Below are positions 9,472-18,998 of a stretch of DNA of 64,000 bases, piece by piece (the stretch's first letter is position 1; the number at the start of each line of letters is the position of its first letter). This DNA comes from Yarrowia lipolytica (taxonomy: Eukaryota > Ascomycota > Dipodascomycetes > Dipodascales): positions 2,788,501-2,852,500 of the forward strand of contig NC_090772.1 in assembly GCF_001761485.1 (NCBI RefSeq), in the 5' to 3' direction. Position numbers and translations under genes: made by a program. Below the pieces are notes generated by a model that saw only the letters and a program-made list of their open reading frames with translations, ran no database searches and was not told the DNA's origin.

Positions 9472-11104
9472 GCAAAGCGATCTCTCCATCGGTTACTGTC
9501 TTTCATGTGAACGTTTTTATGAATGCTTTTTGGCCCCCTTTCTTCATTTGTAACACCGTCCGTGACCCAAAATTACGTAGAAGAAAAATCTCAACTGGCA
9601 AACCAAGAAAGTCGAGAGATTAGTAGGTGGTCTCAAGTACAGTATGCATCTACTAGCATGTAGCATGGGAGAACGGACGTGCGGAACACACTCAGAGGAC
9701 AGAAGGTGCTTTCTGTGAATCTCGATGTTTGTTGCAACCAACAATACATGTCCCCTTACAGCTCTATATGCCCCATAACGACTTCGGAAACTCTTCCTTC
9801 CTCCTGTATTTGCTTGATGGGGCATCGTAAACATTCAGAAACAAAGGGTCTACTGCTCTCCTTTAATATCGAGAAGTTCACCAAGAAAATTGCATAGAAG
9901 CAACTCTCTCGTTCCGGTGACTCCAACCGTATAAATATTCTTGCCATCTGACCACCATCTACCCCTTCTGATCCTCTTATCAATTTGATCTACCAAAGTA
10001 AACATCTAAAGTTAAAAAATATATTAGGACGATGGGATATCAACTGAAACAGAACCATCCAAGATTGTCACACATAGTAAACGGCAAATGACAGAACGAC
10101 ACCGACATAACCACAAATAACATACGATACAAACACGGTGTCTATGCCAGACGTTTGTTTACCCAGAGGGCGTTATTCATGCACAAGTGCGAGCCCCTTA
10201 ATTCCACCGAATATTATTCTTTGTACGATTCGTACCTGCTGTTGTTCCTGGGCGCTGTGTTTTTGCCCCATCTCTTTTTGCTCTTTTTGATGTTTGTTTC
10301 TCCACCTTTTTTTTTCGGGCCTCCCTTTGAAACGCGTCCTAAAATTAGCCGACTGTCTCAGCTGAATGACATCACGGGATATCGAGACGGAAGCGTCGCG
10401 ACAGCAGGCGAATCACGTGACTGAGACAACCACCGGTCCTCCCGCTGGGCCAAACTGGATATTTCACCTCTGCCCCCTCTGCTGATGACGTGTTGTTTAC
10501 GCCTTACAGCCCTCCTCCACCTCTCAAACTCCAGACAGTTCCCCACACAATGGCTTATCAGTGTTATGGTTTGTAAACATGACGTCATGGAAGATATGGA
10601 AAGGGTCAAGGTGGCCTGTGATCTTCCCCACAAGCGGGAAAATGTATATAGAGCCTCTCTCGCGCGGTTGCAAAGTACCCCTATGTACCTCCGCCCCTTA
10701 TTTTTTTTGCTGCAACTCCATTGGAGTGAATAATTCACACTTCCCCAGCTTGTTTATGTTACATTCTATCTGGCCGCCGTTAGGGTTTTAGTGTGGTGCG
10801 GAGCTAATGTACAAGTCAGATGATGTTAGCTAACCTATATTTGCAACTTGTCCGCGACTATATATCGTGCCGTCTTTCGCGCCTTACGCATCACTCGTCG
10901 GTCTATTGCCACACACTGCAGTCCGTCCTCTCCACAGACCGACTTACCCTACTGCTGCACCCTTCCTGCGGCTCTCTATCAACGTTGGTAGCATGCATAA
11001 AGTTATCTAACGCCCCTGGACATCTGACTTTGGCCTAATCAAACCAAACAACTCCACTCTCATTATTACACTCGTTTGACTCCACTTGCAAGAACCAACA
11101 CAAA
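9472..11104. other. Intergenic and promoter of the CLC gene
   Basis: 1.6 kb without a convincing gene. A TATATA word near 10858 and a CACGTG box (ATCACGTGAC near 10412) lie upstream of the CLC start. The 5' UTR is rich in C and A just before the ATG (CACAAAATG). Confidence 0.5.
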
Positions 11105-14100
11105 ATGGACAGCGACCACGGCGGCTACCACGACCCGCATGACTCGCACGCAGACTCCTCGGACGTGACGGACTCTGATAACCGGCCCCAGAACCTGCGC
11201 ATCAACAAGATCAAGAAGCCTCTGTTCCGCCGGTTCCAGAGCGAACAGACTGTCACAACATCTTCGGCATCGGGCTGGGATGCAAACGACACAAACGACA
11301 CAAACGACTCGGAAAACGACTCTGCCACGTCGCCGGCAAAGCACAAACGCCGACCGAGCACACGAGCACAGCTCAAAGCGCCACAGACACAGTCGCAGCC
11401 ACAGAGCCCCGTGCTCAAATCCAAACACCATGGGCCTCAACATAACTCGCTCCGGGCAGTCAGCAATGGCACTAAACGACTAGCTTCCCGGTTCCATCTG
11501 GGCAACTTCTCCCTGCGTTCGCCCAAGATCCAACGCAAACATTCCTCCTACTTTACAGACAATGAAGACAGTGACGATGAACGCCTGGTCTGGGGAGACA
11601 GAGACGACACACAGCCACTTATGTCACAAAGCGATTATGGTGGCCAGTTCTCCTACGGGTCGGTGGAATTCCCAAACCCTCCCACGCTCAAACTGCCTCC
11701 TGCAGACCACACAAACCATGGCATAGTGCACAAAGCCTCGCAGTTCATGCAGTCACGTGTGGGAATTCAGTCCATGATGTCAGACACGGGACCCGAGCGC
11801 CGCTTCTACGACGACTTCACCACCGTCGACTGGGTCAGAGATACCATCAACGACTCTTCTCGTGTCAAGTACATCCAGTCGATTCCAGGATTCCGAGGTC
11901 GACTTATCCGGTCGTTTGACTCCCTGCAAGACTGGATTCTCATTTCGGTTGTGGCAGCCTCATTTGCGCTCATTGCGTACAGCATTGATAGGGTGGAAGA
12001 AACGCTGTTTGACTTCAAGTTCGGCTACTGCTCGTCATCGTGGCTCAGTCCCAGAGGCGAATGTGAAGGTGAATGGATGCTCTGGAGTGATCTTACAAGC
12101 TTTGAGATTCCTTATCTGAGTGCTCACCACTTTAATTTCCTTGTATACCTCCTGATCATGCTGCTTCTGGCCTTCCTGGCTGTCCGACTCACTCTCAGAA
12201 CCAAGACTTCGTCGCCAATCTCGCTCAAAGACAACAAACCGAGGGTGTTTTATACAGCTTACGGCAGTGGAGTGGCTGAGGTGAAGACAATTCTGTCTGG
12301 CTTCGTTATTCGACGTTTTCTTGGCACTCACACCCTAGTCTACAAGTCTGTAGGTCTAGTTCTAGCCGTGTCCTCGGGCCTCTGCCTCGGAAAGGAAGGT
12401 CCTTACGTCCATCTGGCTACCTGTGTGGGAAACATTGCTTGCCGTTTGTTCACCAAGTTTTCTCATAATGATCTGCGACGAAGACAGATTCTGGCGGCTG
12501 CAGCGTCCGCAGGTGTGGCTCTTGCCTTTGGGTCTCCTCTCGGTGGAGTTCTCTTTTCGCTCGAGGAGGTGTCCTACATGTTCATGCCTGCCCAGCTGTT
12601 CCGAGTCTTCTTTTGTGCCATGACCTCAGCTTTGTTTCTGAAGCTCTTGGATCCCTATAAGACTGGAAAGATTGTCCTTTTCGAGGTCAAGTACACCCAG
12701 GACTGGCACTCTCCCGAAATTTTCGTTTTTGTGATTCTTGGCATTTGTGGCGGCATTTTTGGCGCTCTCTTCTGCAAGTTCAGTGCCTGGTGGCCTCAGA
12801 AAGTGCGTGCACCGGGAAAGATCTTCCACGGACATCACACAATCGAGGTTCTTGTTGTGACACTCATCACCGGCTTGACTTCGTTCTCTAGTCCATTCAC
12901 ACGTCAATCAGTGGCTGAGCTTTTGTACCAGCTTGCATCTCCTTGTGATCCTGACAACCCCGCTCTCAGCAAGTTGTGTCCCACTTCTATCAGCGAGATC
13001 CCCGGTGTTGCCAAGGCTCTATCCTGGGTGCTGGTGCTCAAGATATTCCTCACATGCATCACCTTCGGTATCAAGGTTCCAGCGGGCATTTATGTTCCTT
13101 CCATGATCATTGGAGCGTTGTTTGGCCGAGTTCTGGGGCTTGGAACTCAGCTGCTGTACCACCAAATGCTGAATGAGAAGGAGAGCGGCGTTCTCTCAAT
13201 ATTTGCGACACCCTTTCTTGGAACTCTCGCCACGTGTCCGGGCGGTGCTCTTCAGTGCATTACCCCCGGTACATATGCTATGATTGGTGCCGGAGCGTTC
13301 ATGGCAGGTGTTACTCGAATGAATGTGACTCTGGCAGTCATTCTATTTGAGCTCACTGGTTCATTGGACTACGTACTGCCGTTCTCTATTGCCATTCTAG
13401 TGGCCAACTGGGTGGCGAACCTGATTGAGCCAAAGTCTGTGTACGAGCTGCAGATCAAGAAGAACGACTACCCGTTCCTGGACAACCGGAAGACTCTTGC
13501 CTTTGATTCCTCGTTGGCCGATCTAGTGTCTCATTTCCCTCGAAAGCTGTGTATTGAAATGGATGAGGGAGACGAAGATGGAAGCGCCAAGGTAACGGTT
13601 GGTCAGTTGAAGGAAATGCTGGCGCAGGTGCAGGTGCGCAACGGAATTGACGGGTCGATTCCGCTGGTGCGCAATGACAATGTAGTGGGTCTGCTTCCAG
13701 CCCTGGAGCTGGAGGTGGCTCTTGATAGGATCAGTCAGTGGTACGAGGAGGTTGCGGGCGTGGTTGTTGCTGAATCGGAGGCTTCTGGGCTTAGATCTCC
13801 CACTTCCACCGAGACTACTGGCCTGAAACTGAGTCTCCCCATTCCTCCAACCTTTCCTCCTACCACCATTGTGCCTCCTTCGTCACTGGACTCTATTGTG
13901 TGCACGGTCTCTGTCAAGGATGTTGACATTACAAAGTTCCACCACTACTACGTTGGGGTGAAAGCTCGCGAAACGTGCGAGACGGACCCGGAGGAGACGT
14001 CCAACTCCAGTTCATGTGAGGATGGACTACTGCCTTTTGAGGCCACAGATCTGACGCAGTTTGTCGACCGTGCCCCTCTGGCTCTGGATGTCCATTCTCC

Positions 14101-14230
14101 CCTGACTTTAGTGCAGATGATGTTCTCCAAGCTAGGAGTGAGACAGATCTGTGTTGTGGAAGACGGTCAATTTGTGGGAGTTTTGCACAAGAAGAAGTTC
14201 ATTGACTTTTGCAACAACCAAGAGAAGTGA
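11105..14230 (+). CDS. GEF1: CLC-family chloride/proton exchanger with long N-terminal extension and CBS pair
   Basis: 1041 residues, against 779 for S. cerevisiae Gef1. Gef1-type CLCs sit in Golgi/endosome/vacuole membranes and supply chloride for acidification and for loading copper onto Fet3. The first ~270 residues are an acidic and Ser-rich cytosolic extension. The membrane core starts near residue 280. The filter motif GKEGP at 429-433 carries the gating Glu (E431). SPLGGVLFSLEEV carries the proton Glu (about E488), so this should be an exchanger rather than a channel. PAGIYVPSMIIGA lies near 660. Two CBS domains follow (about 790-900 and 980-1035), separated by a Ser/Thr/Pro linker. 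No intron. The long N-terminus is the odd point; GEF1 orthology is inferred from architecture. Confidence 0.88.
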   Translation: MDSDHGGYHDPHDSHADSSDVTDSDNRPQNLRINKIKKPLFRRFQSEQTVTTSSASGWDANDTNDTNDSENDSATSPAKHKRRPSTRAQLKAPQTQSQPQSPVLKSKHHGPQHNSLRAVSNGTKRLASRFHLGNFSLRSPKIQRKHSSYFTDNEDSDDERLVWGDRDDTQPLMSQSDYGGQFSYGSVEFPNPPTLKLPPADHTNHGIVHKASQFMQSRVGIQSMMSDTGPERRFYDDFTTVDWVRDTINDSSRVKYIQSIPGFRGRLIRSFDSLQDWILISVVAASFALIAYSIDRVEETLFDFKFGYCSSSWLSPRGECEGEWMLWSDLTSFEIPYLSAHHFNFLVYLLIMLLLAFLAVRLTLRTKTSSPISLKDNKPRVFYTAYGSGVAEVKTILSGFVIRRFLGTHTLVYKSVGLVLAVSSGLCLGKEGPYVHLATCVGNIACRLFTKFSHNDLRRRQILAAAASAGVALAFGSPLGGVLFSLEEVSYMFMPAQLFRVFFCAMTSALFLKLLDPYKTGKIVLFEVKYTQDWHSPEIFVFVILGICGGIFGALFCKFSAWWPQKVRAPGKIFHGHHTIEVLVVTLITGLTSFSSPFTRQSVAELLYQLASPCDPDNPALSKLCPTSISEIPGVAKALSWVLVLKIFLTCITFGIKVPAGIYVPSMIIGALFGRVLGLGTQLLYHQMLNEKESGVLSIFATPFLGTLATCPGGALQCITPGTYAMIGAGAFMAGVTRMNVTLAVILFELTGSLDYVLPFSIAILVANWVANLIEPKSVYELQIKKNDYPFLDNRKTLAFDSSLADLVSHFPRKLCIEMDEGDEDGSAKVTVGQLKEMLAQVQVRNGIDGSIPLVRNDNVVGLLPALELEVALDRISQWYEEVAGVVVAESEASGLRSPTSTETTGLKLSLPIPPTFPPTTIVPPSSLDSIVCTVSVKDVDITKFHHYYVGVKARETCETDPEETSNSSSCEDGLLPFEATDLTQFVDRAPLALDVHSPLTLVQMMFSKLGVRQICVVEDGQFVGVLHKKKFIDFCNNQEK

Positions 14231-14470
14231 GGAGGTTGGGATCTTGGAACTAACTACAAGTACAGTACTAACATACTGCCATTTCTGGTAGAACCACTCC
14301 TTTCGATTGGCCATCTGTATGATCTCTTTGTAGAGTTTTTTTGTTTTTTTTTTGGTAAATATTGTATTTTCTATTCTTTCCTTGTGTCTGTATCTCTTCA
14401 GAAATAATGTTGGTTATGTCAGCGATAAATTAATATATATTGTAGTGTACTAGACTGTAGTATCAATGAT
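14231..14470. other. Convergent 3' region between CLC and metallothionein genes
   Basis: 240 bp holding both 3' UTRs. T-rich at 14335-14355. No gene. Confidence 0.5.
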
Positions 14471-14629
14471 CTAACACTTACAAGTCTTGCAACTGCACTT
14501 GGTGCAGGCACAAGTGGAAGGCATGTTGTTAGATGAACAGCAGCAGTTGTTGACCAAGTCGTGCTTGTTGGTCTTGGTGAAGGTAGAGGAGAGTAGAGAA
14601 GCTCCGAACATGGCAGATGTGAATTCCAT
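14471..14629 (-). CDS. MTP: Metallothionein, 52 residues (left copy of divergent pair)
   Basis: ATG at 14629-14627, stop at 14473-14471. The N-terminal part (MEFTSAMFGASLLSSTFTKT) is Cys-free. A CCC triplet at 29-31 and a C-terminal cluster follow with Cys at 40, 42, 45, 47, 50 and 52 in C-x-C and C-x-x-C spacing, nine Cys in all. That is a copper(I)-thiolate protein plan. It is a clear paralogue of the gene at 15482, sharing MEFTSA-FGASL, KH-LVN and the Cys pattern. Yarrowia is known to have divergently transcribed metallothionein genes MTPI and MTPII; I cannot say which number this one bears. A TATAAATAG box lies at 14715-14707 on the minus strand. Three 10-bp repeats (14641-14670) lie in the leader. 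Copper induction is expected but not shown. Confidence 0.93.
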   Translation of the reverse strand: MEFTSAMFGASLLSSTFTKTNKHDLVNNCCCSSNNMPSTCACTKCSCKTCKC

Positions 14630-14640
14630 TGTGGTTGTGT

Positions 14641-14670
14641 GTGAGTGTTTGTGAGTGTTTGTGAGTGTTT
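14641..14670. repeat. Three 10-bp tandem repeats in the metallothionein leader
   Basis: GTGAGTGTTT is repeated three times exactly, in the presumed 5' UTR of the left metallothionein gene (AAACACTCAC on the transcribed sense strand). Confidence 0.9.
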
Positions 14671-14943
14671 GTATTTGTGATTGAATTGAACGGCGGATTC
14701 CATCTTCTATTTATATTGTCCAGTGCTGGCATTCGTCTTGGGCGCACTCTTCGCCATATCATGAACTTTCACATTTTGAGTTTCTTCAGCCGCAGCGATA
14801 ATCTCGCACCTTGCATACAATGGAAACCTTAGCAGCACAATCCGCTCGAATATTCCAGAACCCATCAAGGAGCTGAAAGGGATTTAAAGAGAGAATTGGT
14901 GTTAATATGTATTGAATCAGACAAAAATGGCGATTGTTTAGTG

Positions 14944-14998
14944 TTTCGGAGTCCGACAGCCTCATATTAGAGTATATTGCGTTTTTTCGGAGTCCGAC
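14944..14998. promoter_or_regulatory. Pair of identical CGG-N3-CCG palindromic sites in the metallothionein divergent promoter
   Basis: The 14-mer TTTCGGAGTCCGAC occurs at 14944-14957 and again at 14985-14998, 41 bp start to start, about four helical turns. Each contains CGG-AGT-CCG, the geometry bound by dimeric Zn2Cys6 regulators. Both lie in the middle of the 852-bp region between the two metallothionein starts. Binding by any factor is inferred. Confidence 0.7.
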
Positions 14999-15391
14999 TG
15001 GAATGTACTTTGAGCTTGGAGTAGGTACTGGGGGTGATCTGCGAAGCAGAAGAGCTGGTAGATGTGAAGTGAGCTCGTTTCCGATAGGAGGATCAAGGAG
15101 GGATCTGGAAGCAAGTGAGTCTCGTGTATATGGGTCAGTTGAGGTCACTTTTGGTGCGGCGTTGGCTACAGTCTTCCCCCATCTTCTTTCCCCATTCCAT
15201 AAAGACATTGTTTACATAGCGCCATCTAATCTGTTACGAATGTTCTAGATATGAGATCATTGTGCCACAGCCGCGTCTCTCTCTTTGTTTGACCCCATTC
15301 TTTGCGACATTAGTGCTACTGCCATGCCCATGCGTGCATTGTGCTGCGGCTGAATACAACTGTATCTTGTAGATCTAGGAACGGGAAAATC

Positions 15392-15399
15392 TATAAATA
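15392..15399 (+). promoter_or_regulatory. TATA box of right metallothionein gene
   Basis: TATAAATA lies 90 bp upstream of the ATG at 15482. The left copy has the same box (TATAAATAG) at a similar distance, so the pair is nearly symmetric. Confidence 0.75.
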
Positions 15400-15481
15400 C
15401 GGCCCGTTATCCCTCCTTTTCTCAGTACACAGACACACCATCTCATCTCCAACACCACCTACACACAAACACACTATCACA

Positions 15482-15646
15482 ATGGAATTCACTAGCGCCC
15501 TGTTCGGAGCTTCGCTCATCCAGTCCAAGCACAAGACCGTCAAGAAGCACAACCTGGTCAACAGCTGCTGTTGCTCCAAGCCCGCAGAGAAGCCTACCAA
15601 CTCCTGCACTTGCTCAAAGTGTGCTTGCGAATCTTGCAAGTGTTAA
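15482..15646 (+). CDS. MTP: Metallothionein, 54 residues (right copy of divergent pair)
   Basis: 54 residues with nine Cys: CCC at 29-31, then Cys at 42, 44, 47, 49, 52 and 54. The N-terminus MEFTSALFGASLIQSKHKTV is Cys-free and basic, shared with its divergent partner at 14471-14629. The starts are 852 bp apart. Role: binding copper(I) and possibly other soft metals in the cytosol. The ATG is in good context (CACAATG) and the gene is intronless. The basic Cys-free leader of ~28 residues is unusual for so small a metallothionein; a targeting role is conceivable but untested. Confidence 0.93.
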   Translation: MEFTSALFGASLIQSKHKTVKKHNLVNSCCCSKPAEKPTNSCTCSKCACESCKC

Positions 15647-16463
15647 TTTATTGGAACAAGTACCATTACCAGCACTGGCTGTCTAATACATTTTCTTAAC
15701 TAATTATTTTAAATGTTGTAGAGAGTCAAGTAAATAGTGTCCGAGAAGTAACATCAACAACCTTCCTCAATAACAACATGGTGAAAGGAGCAATGCAACC
15801 ACATTGCTGAAATATCATAATGAGTAGAATAATAGGCTGGATCAAATGGAATTGTATCAGTTTACCCTATAGAACCCTCTAGAGCAGAGGAGCATGTTGA
15901 GCTGTTCTAATCTCTGGACTATCGATAATGCAGATGGATGATTGCATGCAGGAGTATGTAATGTATGTACTGTAGCCACTGCATTGAAAGCTCATTACAA
16001 AGTACAGTACTGTAGGTGATTTTTTTTGGGGATATTACAGTAAACCTCTTTTACACCCATCCTTACCTCATTACCGGACCCTGCCCGACACTGTCCTTGG
16101 TTCTTGATAACTTTGGACACTGGAGTCACGAAGCTCTTCACAGAGCTGAAGAAAGAGGAGGTTGAGGATCTACATATGGAATAATGCTGCTGGGGGGAAC
16201 ATTGCGGTAAAAACTTAACCCGGTGTGATTTTTACCCTGACTTAACTGTCTTTTGCTCCACTCATGTATATGACTCTCCTTTTACCCTCGAATGAAGATG
16301 CAGAGTCTGCTGAAGCTCCTACTCCATCTTCAGGCTCACCCTTTAATGGACCCTTTCACTAATCCCACCTCGCCCCGGACCATTAACATACAATCAAATA
16401 CATTATATACATAGATACATACAAGCAAGCAAGCAAACAAACAAAACGTTCCTAACCCTCCTT
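15647..16463. other. Intergenic, no gene seen
   Basis: 817 bp. It contains TACAGTACTGTA near 16002 and a short ACAAGCAAGCAAGCAAACAAAC tract near 16420-16443. No reading frame of interest. Confidence 0.45.
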
Positions 16464-16703
16464 TCAATCACCCCGGAACATGGGCAAGGAAACAGAGGAA
16501 GAGTAATAAGTAGACGGGTTAACATCCATGTGAGGATGGGAGGTAGAGTGGTTGAGTGAAGGAGCCGATCCAGACATCATCTGCTGGATGATGGACGCCT
16601 CCTGACGCAGGTTTTCCACTCCCTTGGCCATCTTATTGATGTTGGACGAAAACTCATTCTCCATAGCCTGACGCTTGGCTTGTCGTTTTCCTCGCTCAGC
16701 CAT
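16464..16703 (-). CDS. Small hypothetical coiled-coil protein, 5' end unresolved
   Basis: From the ATG at 16703 the frame gives 79 residues. Residues 1-50 are strongly helical and charged (MAERGKRQAKRQAMENEFSS..., then NINKMAKGVENLRQEASIIQ), and the tail is Ser/His/Pro-rich. The same frame continues upstream to about 16799 with plausible sequence (ILLGFTYRGELDNCLQRL) but no ATG, so a first exon may be missing. I looked for the CTAAC-N-CAG acceptor in 16740-16860 and did not find one. I recognise no family. Confidence 0.4.
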   Translation of the reverse strand: MAERGKRQAKRQAMENEFSSNINKMAKGVENLRQEASIIQQMMSGSAPSLNHSTSHPHMDVNPSTYYSSSVSLPMFRGD

Positions 16704-17853
16704 GAGTCGCTGCAGACAGTTGTCGAGCTCCCCGCGGTACGTGAAGCCCAGCAAGATACTAGTGATTCTTCCGCTCCCTTTTTGTCGGCAGCAGCACACT
16801 TCAAATCCATCTCATTCTGCGCAGCTGAATGATGTAAATTTCTCAGAAACGGCACAGCTGAAGTACATACAGCTACCCTACTGTACGTTCGAGATGAGAT
16901 GGAGAGACAGGGGGCTCGCTCTTATCGCAGCTTTTGATTGCCCTGCGGTAGCGACAGCTGAAGGAAATGTCTTGTTTGAGACCCACTGCGTAGGGGCTAT
17001 TGCGTCTGAGGTCCTCGTATGAACATCCCGAGCGTCTTCAGGACGAAACATTGCACTAGCCTTTCCCCTTTAAAACAAGGAGTCTTGCGAAATCTCAGAT
17101 ATCCAATATTCACCTTCGCAGACATCCCATATTTACCTTCGCAGACATCCCATGTTCACCTTCTTAGCCGTTGTGCTATGAAGGTGGCCATGGGGTGACG
17201 ATGAAAGTCGCATGTTGTACACAAACTCGAATAGTTTCGTCTAGTGTATCGTATCAACTTTTCTACCTCTTCGATTAACACCAATATGATCCTTGTAGCA
17301 CTCAATGGTCTATCTGAAATGATATGATATCAGATCAGATGCTGTACCAGAAAGTATACTGATCAGAAGCACACTATTAACGGTCTCTCCTTTTTATTTC
17401 ACACAATTCTAAACTTTATTTTATAACACTCGAACTCGCTGAATTCAGCCGCATTCACTGAAAATAGCTCGCGAAAACGAATATTTTCCAGCTCGTAACC
17501 TATATGAAATCCTCCACTCATCACAAAATGCTCTCAAACTCGTTTGATGCTCTTTCTTAAGTTCTCATTAACGTCTCAAAATCTTAACCTTCCATTCAAT
17601 ATACACCTCCAAATCAACAATCGTGAACGAGATATCTTTGATTACATAATCCAACGAGTAATTACGTGACCAAAAGCATGGATATCGCAAATAAATCTCA
17701 CTGCGCGAAATAACTTCAATCTTGTCCTTTGCTCCACCTCTCGCACAGCTTACGCCTACCGCTCACAGTCTATGCTTAGTAACAAACCTTGTCAAAATAT
17801 TTTAATTTTGTATGCAGGAATTTTCGCCTCCATCTTCAACTTTGCAACACAAC
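16704..17853. other. Intergenic, including 23-bp tandem repeat
   Basis: No gene seen in 1.15 kb. At 17113-17165 a 23-bp unit starting CCTTCGCAGACATCCCAT is repeated about 2.3 times. The last 150 bp form the promoter of the RPC10/RPB12 gene. Confidence 0.5.
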
Positions 17854-18998
17854 ATGAACAAGGAATCGTTTTCTCCTTCGCTTGATTCGCAGAACCTGTC
17901 TGCCTCCGCCTCCGGAGTGGCCAACAACAAGTCGTACGCCGTCAAGTACCTGTGTGCCAACTGTTCGTCCAAGGTGGTTCTCATCCGAGGCGATCCAGTT
18001 CGATGCAAGGAATGCGGTCATCGAGTTTTGTACAAGGAGCGGGCCAACTACACTGGTGAGTAAAGCGGGTGTGCTATAGATGCCGTGGCGACGTCGCGGT
18101 GGGTGCTACCTCCAGCGTTTGATGGTGTGATGGTGGCAAGCTGGGTCACAGTGTGTCATGAGAGAGAGAGTGAAGAGGGGATACACTGCGCGTGACACGG
18201 AGAGTGTGATGAAGGAGAAGCGTCACAGGTGGCAGTGAAGAATCGACAGGAAGAGATTGGACTCAACGATTCGTTTATGGGGTGATGGGCTTATTTGGAG
18301 ATATGAAACATTACGAATCGACACAGGACAGAATATGGGCCACGGACGAATCCGTGGTTGAGGGCTGAAGGGCAGCATCATGAAAAGTGATGGAAACGTA
18401 GCTACTGGATCTGGATGTTGGTTTGATGCAGCAGATTCAACAGTTCCGTTCAGACAACAAATTCCAGTGAAGCGATACGTGGATAAGGTCGAAAAGTTGT
18501 AGGTCATCCGTGGCGACAGCAAGAGTGACCTATAATGTTTCTTCTGGACCATGGATAGTGCTCCAAACCCAGTGTGCAGTGTTTGGTATCATAAGACTTC
18601 TGCCTGAGCGACGATAGCTCTACCTGATAGCTCTGCCTGAAGTCGGGATTGTCCGCCTGTTCTGGTTGTGTCTGTGTCTGAATCCATCCGAGCCTGAATG
18701 TGTCTGATTCTGCCTCTCTGTTGTATATATCCGTCACTAACTGGGTATCTGTGATTCTGCCCGTGTTTCACTCTGCTTCCTGTTTGCTTCAATCTGATCG
18801 TCTGTTCGATTCAGCTCGATGTCTCAGCTCCGAGTTCCCAAACGCCTTATTGGTGCCCTCTGCCTTATCTGGATACCCTGTCCCACTGCTTACCGCCTCT
18901 TGCCTCTCACATCACTATGGTGCCTTGATCGCAAGCTCCACCAATTCAATCCAGCCCAATCAACCAATACTAACGCAGTCCAATTCTCCGCCAGATAG
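17854..18998 (+). CDS. RPC10: RNA polymerase I/II/III shared subunit ABC10-alpha (Rpb12), two exons
   Basis: Exon 1 is 17854-18055 and exon 2 is only 20 nt, 18979-18998. The 923-nt intron starts GTGAGT (18056) and ends TACTAACGCAG (18978). Joined, the product has 73 residues (S. cerevisiae 70) and ends ...NYT|VQFSAR, matching the family ending VQFEAR. A zinc ribbon is formed by CANC and CKEC (C-x2-C ... C-x2-C), with YLCANCSSKV and RCKECGHRVLYK as family signatures. The subunit sits in all three nuclear RNA polymerases. MNKESF was chosen as start; an in-frame ATG at 17812 would add 14 residues. Without exon 2 the protein ends in the intron after ...NYTGE. Confidence 0.93.
18056..18978 (+). 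other. Long intron of RPC10
   Basis: 923 nt with consensus ends. It is four times the length of both exons together. No embedded RNA gene was recognised. Confidence 0.85.
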
